From positions 1 through 33,101 of the forward strand of contig CAISPN010000051.1 in assembly GCA_903887375.1 (NCBI GenBank): 33,101 bases of DNA. Direction: 5' to 3'. Shown piece by piece: positions 1 to 7,932 of the stretch. The DNA comes from an uncultured cyanobacterium (GTDB lineage: Bacteria > Cyanobacteriota > Cyanobacteriia > Cyanobacteriales > Microcystaceae). Numbering within the stretch: position 1 is the first letter of the stretch; every line of letters begins with the position of its first letter. The translations under genes were made by a program, and so were the position numbers. Below the pieces are notes generated by a model that saw nothing but the letters and a program-made list of their open reading frames with translations, did not search any database and was not told where the DNA came from.

Positions 1-1
1 A

Positions 2-1117
2 TTCAAGTATTCTTGGACTAAACAAATTAACAAAAAAATATTTATTCACCCTCTGATCTGTGGTTCTATTTTTTTATTCAGCATTATTATTCGTAAAATT
101 GTGGGTGATAGTAGAATAAGCAACCTTGATTTAATTAGTACTCTAAAAATATCTTTTCATCAAATATTATTTGGTCCAATTGTTAGTTTGTACATGTTTG
201 TATATCGTATTTTTTCGCTTAGAGTTACTAACGAAATAATATTTCTAATGATAATAGCTTTTGTTTGTTTAATTTTTGCATTTACAGATCTCAAAATATC
301 CAAAATTAAAACAACAGATAATCTTTTCATTCTGAAAAAGTTAACATTGTTAGGTTTTGCTCTTTTGTTATTGGCATATCCTTTAACTTTAACTGTCGAT
401 GCATCAGTAATTAGCGGTGATGGTTCTCGTGTGCATAATGCAGCAGCTTTTGGAGCATCAATATTGTTGGGATTAATCTGCTATTTATTTCTCACTTTTT
501 TAAAAAATTATCGATTGAAGCAATTAGCTTTTATTATTATCGCTGCTTACTTTTCTCTTTTAGTTGGCTTTGGTTTAACTGTTCAAAATGATAATAGACT
601 GAGCTGGCAATATCAACAAGCATTTTGGAGTGATGTAATCAAGCTTGCGCCAGATCTTTCTGAAAAAACAGTAGTTTTCATTGATAGTCCTAGTCTTAGA
701 GGGATTTGGGGTGCTCAGTTAAGTCCATTTCCTGAATATTGTCAAGTTTTACCAATTTTATATTCATTTCCAGAAAAATGGAAAGTATTACCTTCGATGT
801 ATAGATTAGATGATCATTGGGGAAAAAAGATTACTGCAAATGGAAAACTAAAACTAGCTAAAGAAGATGGATTAATTTATCATGGTTCTTTGTGGTATAG
901 TGGTTTGCTACGTATAGTAAACACTACAGATATGATTTTAATACAAGAAAAAAATGGTAAATTAGTCCGTCAAAGTGAACCGATATCCATAAATGGAGTT
1001 AAATATCAATTTAAGCCTCTTACTGCATCAACAGTCCAATCATTTCAAAAAAAATATTTATATAATGATATTATTCCAAAGACAATTCCAGAAGTAAACT
1101 ATCTTAAACCCTTTTAA
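2..1117 (+). CDS. Multi-pass membrane protein, C-terminal part (5' end outside window)
   Basis: The reading frame is open from the first base, so the start lies upstream; the GTG at 101 is only an internal codon. The visible 371 codons hold about six hydrophobic segments (near codons 17-30, 55-71, 78-94, 114-130, 148-167 and 174-193). A soluble C-terminal part of about 175 residues follows and ends at a TAA. I see no catalytic motif. A run reading SGDGSRVHNAAAFGASILLG precedes the fifth segment. The shape, membrane helices followed by a soluble tail, is compatible with GT-C type glycosyltransferases or other polysaccharide-assembly proteins, but that is inference. The neighbouring sulfotransferase-like gene and the AT-rich composition fit a cell-surface locus. 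Function is otherwise unknown. Confidence 0.75.
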   Translation, partial: FKYSWTKQINKKIFIHPLICGSIFLFSIIIRKIVGDSRISNLDLISTLKISFHQILFGPIVSLYMFVYRIFSLRVTNEIIFLMIIAFVCLIFAFTDLKISKIKTTDNLFILKKLTLLGFALLLLAYPLTLTVDASVISGDGSRVHNAAAFGASILLGLICYLFLTFLKNYRLKQLAFIIIAAYFSLLVGFGLTVQNDNRLSWQYQQAFWSDVIKLAPDLSEKTVVFIDSPSLRGIWGAQLSPFPEYCQVLPILYSFPEKWKVLPSMYRLDDHWGKKITANGKLKLAKEDGLIYHGSLWYSGLLRIVNTTDMILIQEKNGKLVRQSEPISINGVKYQFKPLTASTVQSFQKKYLYNDIIPKTIPEVNYLKPF

Positions 1118-1136
1118 TTTATAGAAGTCAAAATTT

Positions 1137-1952
1137 CTATAATAAATAACCTGCATCTAGCAAGTAAGATGAGTATCTCTCTGTAATAATTTCTACTTCA
1201 AGCGGGCTTAAGACTTCCTTCCACCTATCGAATTTATCGAAATCATCTGAAATATGATTTGAATGTAAAAGTGTTTTTTTGTCATAAGTTTCGATCTGTT
1301 CATACTCGTTCTGTAATATTTCTGATATTTTTTGCAAGGTTAGATTTATACTTGTTTTGTTATTCTTCTGATCCTTAAGAGCCAAATAAAGATCTCTTAA
1401 TCTGAGTTTAATTTTCATTTCTTTAATAGCTTTTTTTGATCTTTTCAATGATGTTTGCCTGATTGCTTCTTTAACTATGTTTGTTTGTATTTCTAAGCTT
1501 ATATATTCATTAAGATTGTTGGTAATTAAGTATGGGTTGATAATTATATCTTCGTATTTTTGCCAAATAATATTATCTATAGATCTCAATCTAAAATATA
1601 TATCTATTGCTTTATCATATATAGGTATTAACTCTTCAAAATCTTTTTTTAGAAATCTTTTGGCAGAAACAAACATTTCTCTAATATCTCTGTACGTATA
1701 GCAAATTATGATTTTCTTTTGAGAAATGACTTTCTCGATTTCTGGAATAATCTCATGTGTTTTTATAACATAAAACTTTTCACTGTTGGCCCATTTAAAT
1801 AATCTTTCTTCTAATTCATTAAAATCTTTTTCACTTAACCATTCAAAATATCCTTTACCCTTCCCATATCCACCAATTTCAATCAAATTTCTCACTAAGT
1901 TGTACTGCATCGTTGAACCAGAGCGATACATTCCATTGCATACAATTAACAA
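1137..1952 (-). CDS. Sulfotransferase family protein
   Basis: A 271-residue protein with the two nucleotide-binding signatures of PAPS-dependent sulfotransferases. The 5'-phosphosulfate loop is near the N-terminus (GMYRSGSTMQYN, residues 7-18). The 3'-phosphate motif is near residue 85 (YRDIREMFVSAKRF). Such enzymes move sulfate from PAPS onto hydroxyl or amino groups of a glycan or small molecule; the acceptor cannot be read from sequence. The length is normal for a small bacterial family member. The start is TTG, chosen because a perfect AAGGAG lies 7 bases upstream and because the P-loop sits immediately after it. The gene converges on the membrane protein to its left, 19 bases away, and both are AT-rich. 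A surface-polysaccharide role is inferred. Confidence 0.75.
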   Translation of the reverse strand: MLIVCNGMYRSGSTMQYNLVRNLIEIGGYGKGKGYFEWLSEKDFNELEERLFKWANSEKFYVIKTHEIIPEIEKVISQKKIIICYTYRDIREMFVSAKRFLKKDFEELIPIYDKAIDIYFRLRSIDNIIWQKYEDIIINPYLITNNLNEYISLEIQTNIVKEAIRQTSLKRSKKAIKEMKIKLRLRDLYLALKDQKNNKTSINLTLQKISEILQNEYEQIETYDKKTLLHSNHISDDFDKFDRWKEVLSPLEVEIITERYSSYLLDAGYLL

Positions 1953-1959
1953 TAGCTTT

Positions 1960-1965
1960 CTCCTT
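1960..1965 (-). promoter_or_regulatory. Strong Shine-Dalgarno deciding a TTG start
   Basis: AAGGAG on the minus strand, 7 bases ahead of the TTG at 1952-1950. Few genes in this window have so good a match to the anti-Shine-Dalgarno. It supports TTG as the true start of the sulfotransferase-like gene, since the next ATG (residue 8) would cut into the P-loop. Confidence 0.6.
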
Positions 1966-2002
1966 GGGTACTATTGCTTTATATAAATTATCTTACTTGG
2001 TA

Positions 2003-2031
2003 TTGAAATTATGTGTAACTTAATTTACACT
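2003..2031 (+). promoter_or_regulatory. Candidate promoter of the PepSY-like/pyrC-like pair
   Basis: TTGAAA (2003-2008) and TACACT (2026-2031) are separated by 17 bases, a plausible sigma-70 type promoter about 70 bases ahead of the ATG at 2102. The 149-base gap between the divergent sulfotransferase and this gene holds nothing else I can support. This is a consensus match only. Confidence 0.3.
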
Positions 2032-2101
2032 CTTTATAGACAATAGACTTTTTAGATCAAAATACTAGTGAACTTGCAAAAGCAGGACTAATCAAACAAA
2101 G

Positions 2102-2392
2102 ATGTCTAAGCTCAAATATTTTAGAAAATACCACCGTATTGTTGCTCCTATCCTATTTCTACCTCTACTTGTTACAGTAATTACAGGTGTAGGCTTTGAT
2201 CTAGCGGAGGAGTTGTTTCATGCTCCGGATAATGTTAAAGAAACGATCATTTCTATTCATAAAGGCGGCTATCTAGGAGAAAAGCTCAGTATTTTGTATG
2301 TAATTCTCAATGGATTAGGGGTTGTGGTTATGCTCATTACAGGGCTTTTGATGTTGATGAACTTTAGAACCCGTCAGCATCCTAGCGAATAA
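2102..2392 (+). CDS. Small PepSY-associated transmembrane protein
   Basis: A 96-residue protein with two membrane helices (about residues 13-31 and 62-86) joined by a loop. An RKYHR stretch leads into the first helix. IHKGGYLG precedes the second helix, followed by a glycine-rich segment ending ITGLLML. This matches the general pattern of the PepSY-associated transmembrane family (histidine plus basic residues before helix 1, H-x-G-x-x-G before helix 2). Larger family members are linked to iron uptake or reductase functions; the role of this short form is unknown. The stop codon is followed immediately by the ATG of the next gene, so the two are surely co-transcribed. Confidence 0.65.
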   Translation: MSKLKYFRKYHRIVAPILFLPLLVTVITGVGFDLAEELFHAPDNVKETIISIHKGGYLGEKLSILYVILNGLGVVVMLITGLLMLMNFRTRQHPSE

Positions 2393-3628
2393 ATGTATAT
2401 ACCTTCTTCAGTTGTTCTTGGCAATGTACGATTCATAGATCCATGGAATAGCATTGATCAAGTTGCTGATGTTTTGATTATTGAGGGTAAAATAAAATCG
2501 ATCAATACTCATCAGCTCCCTGGAGAGATTGATTATCTTAATTGTGAAAATCTTTTACTAGCCCCGGCTTTAGTAGATCTCTATAGTATATTAAGCCAGC
2601 CCGGACATGAAGAAAGAGAAACCCTCTCTAGTTTACTTTGTGCTGCTAGAGCCGGCGGAATAGGGCAGCTCAATCTTTACTCTAAAATACTGAATGAGCC
2701 TGCTTCTTTTGTACATGTTGATGAGCTTTTAAAAGCAGAAGGCTCCTTGATAGATGTTAACTTTTGGGCCTGTGCCAATATTAATCAACAACTGAACAAC
2801 TTGCTTGAGCTCAGTCAAAATCGGATTGTTGGTTTTATTTATATCAACCCTATTGAAGACTATGCGCTGCTGCGGAGCATCCTGGAATATTTAGCTCCGA
2901 TAGGTTTACCGCTTGCTTTGACCGCGCAAGATAGCGCTCTAGCTGGCAAAGGTGTGATGAGAGAAGGGGTTCAAGCTCTACGGCTTGGCTTGAGCGGTGT
3001 TCCTAGCTATTGTGAAACAGCATCTCTAGCTGGTATCTTGCAAATGGTAGAGGAAATTGGTACCCCCGTTCACTTTATGAGAATTTCTACCGCCAAATCA
3101 ATTGAGCTCATTGCTCAAGCCAAAAGAAAAGGACTGCCAATTACAGCTAGTACCACCTGGTTGCACTTACTCTTTACCAGTGAAGATATTGCTAGTTACA
3201 ATCCGAATTTACGACTTGAGCCTCCCTTGGGTAATCCTAGTGATCGCCAAGCTTTGGTTGAGGCAATCAAAACCGGAATAGTTGATGCTATAGCCATAGA
3301 CCATACCCCCTACACCTATGAAGAAAAAACAGTGGCCTTTGCTGAAGCGCCAACAGGGGCAATTGGTCTAGAGATCGCACTGGCTTTGCTCTATCAACAA
3401 TTAGTCGTCACAGAAAAAATTTCACCTCTAGAGCTATGGGCGGCTCTAACTCTCAAGCCAATTCACTCCCTAGGCAGATCCCCAAACAATCATTGGATTC
3501 TCTTTGATCCCAATAAGCAATGGAAAGTAGAGCCTTCTAGCCTTAATTCGCTCTCACACAATACACATTATTTGGGAGAGCAAGTTTCTGGTAAAGTCAT
3601 AGGCAGTTTTTATGATTTTAGGCCTTAG
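2393..3628 (+). CDS. pyrC: Dihydroorotase-like protein, probably catalytically inactive
   Basis: A 411-residue protein of the amidohydrolase superfamily with the overall order of a type I dihydroorotase: the QPGHEERE segment (69-76), ISTA (231-234), EPPLG (276-280), AIDHTPY (301-307) and a GAIGLE segment (322-327). Active enzymes have an H-x-H after strand 1; here the residues are Y64 and I66. The later ligand histidines are replaced by T177 (in LTAQD) and R230 (in HFMRIST). Only the aspartate D303 remains. It is therefore very likely a pseudo-dihydroorotase, comparable to the inactive PyrC' of Pseudomonas, which holds aspartate transcarbamoylase together. That partner role is inference. The start is the ATG abutting the previous stop, and the 3' end overlaps the convergent gene by 11 bases. 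Confidence 0.8.
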   Translation: MYIPSSVVLGNVRFIDPWNSIDQVADVLIIEGKIKSINTHQLPGEIDYLNCENLLLAPALVDLYSILSQPGHEERETLSSLLCAARAGGIGQLNLYSKILNEPASFVHVDELLKAEGSLIDVNFWACANINQQLNNLLELSQNRIVGFIYINPIEDYALLRSILEYLAPIGLPLALTAQDSALAGKGVMREGVQALRLGLSGVPSYCETASLAGILQMVEEIGTPVHFMRISTAKSIELIAQAKRKGLPITASTTWLHLLFTSEDIASYNPNLRLEPPLGNPSDRQALVEAIKTGIVDAIAIDHTPYTYEEKTVAFAEAPTGAIGLEIALALLYQQLVVTEKISPLELWAALTLKPIHSLGRSPNNHWILFDPNKQWKVEPSSLNSLSHNTHYLGEQVSGKVIGSFYDFRP

Positions 3629-4340
3629 TTCTCTGGAGGATGACCATATCCTTTCCAACTACTGGACTTCTTGCTAGAATCGTCCCATCGCCATCAGCCA
3701 ACTCAATTTTGGCAAAGGCCATATCCTTGGCGTGGCGCCAGATGTCATCAGCCAATCGGTCTTGTTGAACATCACTGAGCTCATACCAAAGTGGCTCTAA
3801 CTTAACTTGAAGAAAACTACGTTCAAAATCCACCTTGACCGAAGCAATAAGCTCATCGTGTAACTGACTGTTGTAAGAGCTAATAGACTGCTTAATACCA
3901 GCTAAAAAAGTTTGCTCTGGAGTCAAGGCAACTTCTTGTTGAGCAATAGTTTCTTCTTCCTCTTGGGCGATTACTGGTGGCTCTGGCTCTTTTACTTGAT
4001 TTGGTTCTACTTGCTCAACTGGCTCTTGCGGGGATAACTCAATAGGAGCTTGGGCAACTTGAGTCAAATTAGCTCGGTTCAAATTGTAGAAATATATTCC
4101 ACCACCTAAAACAACCAGCAGCAAAATAGTAGCTAATAGAGGGGAGAGCTTTTTAACTAGAGAAGGTTTAGCTACAGAGCCTTGGAGAGATTCAGTAGCA
4201 TCTGCTAGGCGTCTAAGCAAAGTTGGGGAAGGATAATTTTGTTTTGGATTGGCCTTAACTTGGACCAAGATCTCTTCTAATTTCTCTATGGTTTCTTGTA
4301 ATTGCAGAGAGATTGCTTCTTTATCGGCTGGTTTTGGCAT
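3618..4340 (-). CDS. Single-pass membrane protein with Pro/Glu-rich linker, unknown function
   Basis: A 240-residue protein that I do not recognise by name. Residues 1-62 are soluble, with a Leu/Glu-rich helix (10-30). One hydrophobic segment spans about 66-86. A proline, glutamate and glutamine-rich linker follows (about 96-136). A compact C-terminal domain covers about 140-240 and includes LEPLWYELSDVQQDRLADDIW and a run ending ARSPVVGKDMVILQR. The layout suggests a cytoplasmic N-terminus and a domain held away from the membrane by a stiff linker, in the periplasm if it is in the inner membrane. It is divergent from a lipoprotein gene 61 bases away, so an envelope role is possible but unproven. 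The start is the ATG at 4340. Confidence 0.7.
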   Translation of the reverse strand: MPKPADKEAISLQLQETIEKLEEILVQVKANPKQNYPSPTLLRRLADATESLQGSVAKPSLVKKLSPLLATILLLVVLGGGIYFYNLNRANLTQVAQAPIELSPQEPVEQVEPNQVKEPEPPVIAQEEEETIAQQEVALTPEQTFLAGIKQSISSYNSQLHDELIASVKVDFERSFLQVKLEPLWYELSDVQQDRLADDIWRHAKDMAFAKIELADGDGTILARSPVVGKDMVILQRTKA

Positions 4341-4401
4341 ATGTTGGCATTTGAGCGTCTATCGTTCATTATATATCTGGGACTAGTTCTCTAAAACTTC
4401 C

Positions 4402-4821
4402 ATGAAAAGATTAATTGTTCTAATAGTATTAATATTCGTCATTGCTGGCTGCGGTAGTCCACCTAGCCAATTTGCCCCAGATAGAGAAATCATTAGCCAA
4501 GCTCTGCTACTTACTCTCCAACAAGCTCAAAGTCAAATTGCTCAGCAATTAAATACAGAACAACCCAAATTGCGTATTGAGAATATTAAGGTCAAAGAAA
4601 CCATTCCTTCTTATCTTGAAAATCTGGCTGTATATCATCTGGTAGGTAGTTACGATCTCAGATTACAACTACCGCATAGGAAGGTGAAGCAAAAAAACAA
4701 TCCCTTTGATCTTTTTTTGCAACGACAGGCAGAAGGTAAATCTTGGCGGTTACTTAAAAAAAACGCACAGGAAAATCAATGGTCTAGTTATTTGATCACC
4801 TTAACTGAAAAATCTCAATAA
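4402..4821 (+). CDS. Lipoprotein of unknown function
   Basis: A 139-residue protein with a classic lipoprotein signal: MKR, a hydrophobic stretch (4-14), then IAGC with the acylated cysteine at position 17. The mature part of about 120 residues is Gln-rich, helical at first, with LRIEN and YHLVGSYDLRLQLP segments that look like beta strands near the middle. I see no known domain. It is divergent from the membrane protein to the left and followed by 106 bases before the GH57-like gene. Confidence 0.7.
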   Translation: MKRLIVLIVLIFVIAGCGSPPSQFAPDREIISQALLLTLQQAQSQIAQQLNTEQPKLRIENIKVKETIPSYLENLAVYHLVGSYDLRLQLPHRKVKQKNNPFDLFLQRQAEGKSWRLLKKNAQENQWSSYLITLTEKSQ

Positions 4822-4927
4822 AAATCAATAACTTTTTGTGATTTTTCAAACTAGATGTTAATTTAGAGAAATAGTAGCTCAAGTTTGAGATTGTTAAATT
4901 CCTATCCTTGCGGGTGAGCCAACAAAT

Positions 4928-7534
4928 ATGTCTATTTCTCTAGAAAAAGTTTATCCTGTGATGACTACTGAAGATCTCGCTGGTCCTTTGGTTATTGAAT
5001 CAAAGGAAAAAGTGTTCGTTTGCGTACATGGTCATTTTTACCAGCCTCCCCGTGAAAATCCTTACCTGGGAATAATAGAAAGACAACCTAGCGCGCAGCC
5101 ATTTAGTAATTGGAATGAGCGAATACATTCAGAATGTTATCGTCCAAATGCCTTTGCCAGGATTTTTAATAACGAGGGACAGGTATTGGGGATCATTAAT
5201 AACTATGAATATTTGAGCTTTAACATGGGTGCAACCTTAATGTCATGGCTAGAAAATCATGATATAGAAACCTACAAAAAAATATTGGAAGCTGATCATA
5301 ATAGCAGTAAAAGATTAAATGGAAATGGTAATGCTATTGGGCAGGTTTATAATCATATAATTTTGCCATTAGCCAACAAAAGAGATAAGTACACTCAAAT
5401 TAGATGGGGTAAAGCTGATTTTCGTCATCGTTTTGGCCGCGAAACCAAAGGTCTTTGGTTAGCCGAGACAGCTGTAGACTATCCAACCCTAGAAGCCCTC
5501 ATAGATGAAGGGATTGAATTTATAATATTGGCTCCTTCTCAGGCATTGCGCTGTAGGCCAATGTCCTCCAACTATCATCAACATCAATGGATAGAGGTAG
5601 AAAATGCCGAGATAGATCCTACTAGGCCTTACCGTTGTTTCATTGAAGATGAACGCTACATCGATATCTTCTTCTACGATGGACCGATTTCGCGTGATAT
5701 GGGTTTTTCCGAACTGCTAAATAGTTCAGAACTGCTGGCTAATCGCTTAGGAGAATCGATAAAATCAGATCGCCTAGAACCTCAATTGATATCTGTAGCC
5801 ACAGATGGAGAAACCTTTGGTCATCACAAAAAAGAAACCGAAAGATCTCTAGCCTATGCTTTCACGGTGGAATTTGCCCGTCGCGGTTGGCAAGTAAGCA
5901 ATTTCGCCCATTTTTTGAGCCAATTTTCTCCAACTTGGGAAGTGATGCTCAAACCAGTTACAGCTTGGAGCTGCGCGCATGGAGTCGGCCGCTGGCAAGA
6001 AGATTGTGGCTGCGCCAATGATGGTCATTGGCACCAAAAATGGAGACAACCTCTAAGAGAGTCGCTAGATTGGCTAAGAGATGAATTGATTCAAGTTTAT
6101 GAAAATTTAGCCAGCCAATACCTCAAAGATCCTTGGTTAGCCAGAGATGAGTATATTCAAGTAATCCTAGATCGAAGCGAAGGTAACATTGAGGAGTTTT
6201 TAGCTAGACATCAAAAATATCCACTCAATAGGAATGAAAAAGTAGATACTCTCAGACTATTAGAGATGCAGCGCCATAGCTTGCTAATGTATACCAGTTG
6301 TGGTTGGTTTTTTGAAGAACTCTCACGACCTGAAGGAGTACAAATTTTACGCTATGCTTCACGCGCTCTAGAGCTGGCGGCAGAAGTTGCCGGCATCAGA
6401 TTAGAGGATGAATTTACCAAACTTCTATCTTTAGCTCCTAGTAACTTAGCAGAGTATCGAGATGGGCTGCAGGTGTATCGTCTAATGGTAACCCCAGCCC
6501 AAGTTAGCTTCAAGCAAGTTGCAGCGCATTATGCTATCAGCTCACTGTTTGAGCACTATCCCAGAGAACACAAAATTTACTGCTACCAAGCTAGGCTGTT
6601 GGACTATGAAAAGCGACAAATTGGGACTTCAACCCTGGCAATTGGCCAGCTCAATCTACTGTCAGAAATCACCTGGGAAGAGCACCATTTTATCTTTGCC
6701 GTTCTTCATTTGGGCGGTTGGGATTTTCATTGTTGTATTATTTCTTTTGAAGGTCGTCCGAGCTACGCAAATTTAAAAGAAGAAATTTTTACTGCCTTTG
6801 CCTCTGGTAGTGTAGCTGAGACAATTCTTGCGATGACTAAAGCTTTCCAAGGTGAGCAGTTTTTCAATCTCCATCATCTCTTTGCTGAAGAGCGTGAGAG
6901 AATCATGCATAAACTCACCGAAGAGACCAAAAGACGGCTAGATCAGCTCTATACTCAAGTTTATCGAGATAATTACAGCATCTTGGTTGCTTTTCACAGA
7001 GATGCTCTGCCGGTGCCGATTGAGTTACAAGTGGCAGCCGAAATCGCTCTTTCTCACCGTTGTCTGCGAATCGTTACTCTACTTGCCGGCAGTCAGCAGA
7101 CCAGTAGCAAGCAGAACTATTTGAGGCAGTTGCAAGAAATTGGGCAAGAAGCAGGGCACCTTCAATGTCATCTCAAAGTTCCTCAAGTCAAAGAGACCTT
7201 GGAGAGGTTAATCATACAATCAATGCACCATCTCTTTCAAACCAAATCAATACTTGATTTTAAAGAAGAGGTGCAACTGATTGTCGAGATGATCTCTGTA
7301 GGTAAGGCTCTGAGTTTGAACCTCTCGTTAGAAAAAGCCCAAGAGCTTTACTACAACAGTTTACAAAAGGGTAGCTCAATCAACTGCTTGGATGGACAGA
7401 GCGAATCAAGCTGCACGACAGAACATTTACATGGACTGCTGCAACTTGGAGAATACCTGAAAGTCAAAGTCACATCCTGGTACCAACAGACCAGAATAGA
7501 AAAAAATGTTGATGGACTTCTAGTAGGAAGCTAA
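4928..7534 (+). CDS. GH57-family glycoside hydrolase with DUF3536 domain
   Basis: An 868-residue protein. The N-terminal third is a GH57-type barrel: HGHFYQPPRE (34-43, the family's first motif), GLWLAE ending at E180 (position of the catalytic nucleophile) and TDGETFGHH (292-300, with D293 as the candidate acid/base). The rest matches the long DUF3536 region attached to this barrel in cyanobacterial proteins. GH57 enzymes act on alpha-glucans (amylases, branching enzymes, 4-alpha-glucanotransferases); the exact activity here is unknown. Its neighbours glgB and gpmI support a link with glycogen and sugar phosphate metabolism. There is no signal peptide, so it is likely cytoplasmic. It starts at an ATG after a 106-base gap, and its stop overlaps the convergent thioredoxin stop by 3 bases. 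Confidence 0.85.
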   Translation: MSISLEKVYPVMTTEDLAGPLVIESKEKVFVCVHGHFYQPPRENPYLGIIERQPSAQPFSNWNERIHSECYRPNAFARIFNNEGQVLGIINNYEYLSFNMGATLMSWLENHDIETYKKILEADHNSSKRLNGNGNAIGQVYNHIILPLANKRDKYTQIRWGKADFRHRFGRETKGLWLAETAVDYPTLEALIDEGIEFIILAPSQALRCRPMSSNYHQHQWIEVENAEIDPTRPYRCFIEDERYIDIFFYDGPISRDMGFSELLNSSELLANRLGESIKSDRLEPQLISVATDGETFGHHKKETERSLAYAFTVEFARRGWQVSNFAHFLSQFSPTWEVMLKPVTAWSCAHGVGRWQEDCGCANDGHWHQKWRQPLRESLDWLRDELIQVYENLASQYLKDPWLARDEYIQVILDRSEGNIEEFLARHQKYPLNRNEKVDTLRLLEMQRHSLLMYTSCGWFFEELSRPEGVQILRYASRALELAAEVAGIRLEDEFTKLLSLAPSNLAEYRDGLQVYRLMVTPAQVSFKQVAAHYAISSLFEHYPREHKIYCYQARLLDYEKRQIGTSTLAIGQLNLLSEITWEEHHFIFAVLHLGGWDFHCCIISFEGRPSYANLKEEIFTAFASGSVAETILAMTKAFQGEQFFNLHHLFAEERERIMHKLTEETKRRLDQLYTQVYRDNYSILVAFHRDALPVPIELQVAAEIALSHRCLRIVTLLAGSQQTSSKQNYLRQLQEIGQEAGHLQCHLKVPQVKETLERLIIQSMHHLFQTKSILDFKEEVQLIVEMISVGKALSLNLSLEKAQELYYNSLQKGSSINCLDGQSESSCTTEHLHGLLQLGEYLKVKVTSWYQQTRIEKNVDGLLVGS

Positions 7535-7863
7535 GCAACCAGAGAAACCTTCATTAGTTTAGGTATTTTCTGGATTTCTTCTCTTGTGACTATACCTTCA
7601 AAACGACGAACCTCTTTGCCATTGGCAAAGAGGATCAATGTGGGTAGACTCTTGAGACGATAGGCATTGGCTAAAGAAAGACTATCATCAGCATTAAAGG
7701 TAACAATCTTGATTTGCGTCCCAGCTTCTTTTTGTAGTTGGACGAGCATAGGATGTACCAAACGACATGGTCCGCACCAAGGAGCCCAAAAATGGACTAG
7801 TACGGGACAAACAGAAGCTGAAATTAACTCCGAAAAATTTTTTTCAGTTGCTTGAAGTAGCAT
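7531..7863 (-). CDS. Thioredoxin
   Basis: A 110-residue single-domain thioredoxin. The redox motif WCGPC is at 29-33 and the cis-proline loop at LKSLPTLILF. I chose the ATG at 7863; an upstream TTG at 7869 would add two residues without a ribosome site. The buried aspartate of classical thioredoxins (E. coli D26) is a histidine here (VLVHFWAPWCGPC). That resembles the divergent cyanobacterial thioredoxins with Tyr at this position rather than the m-type. The expected role is cytoplasmic disulfide reduction; the target proteins are unknown. It lies between the GH57-like gene and glgB, on the glgB strand and downstream of it, with 69 bases between them, so it could be read through from glgB. 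Confidence 0.85.
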   Translation of the reverse strand: MLLQATEKNFSELISASVCPVLVHFWAPWCGPCRLVHPMLVQLQKEAGTQIKIVTFNADDSLSLANAYRLKSLPTLILFANGKEVRRFEGIVTREEIQKIPKLMKVSLVA

Positions 7864-7932
7864 GATCAAAAGTTGTCTTTAAATAAAAATTTTTAAAAAA
7901 TGTCACTGGGATCATGCTACATCTATTTGGGA

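Noticed and set aside
101-1117. GTG at 101 as start of the first membrane protein
   Set aside because: The frame stays open to the window edge and encodes another hydrophobic helix upstream, so the gene is truncated by the window.
1119-1142. Terminator between the two convergent genes at the left edge
   Set aside because: TTATAGAA and TTCTATAA can pair, but the stem is nearly all A-T, overlaps a stop codon and has no T-run on either strand.
4820-4846. Terminator after the lipoprotein gene
   Set aside because: AAAAATCA and TGATTTTT pair over 8 bases, but there is one G-C pair and the T-run is used in the stem; too weak to list.
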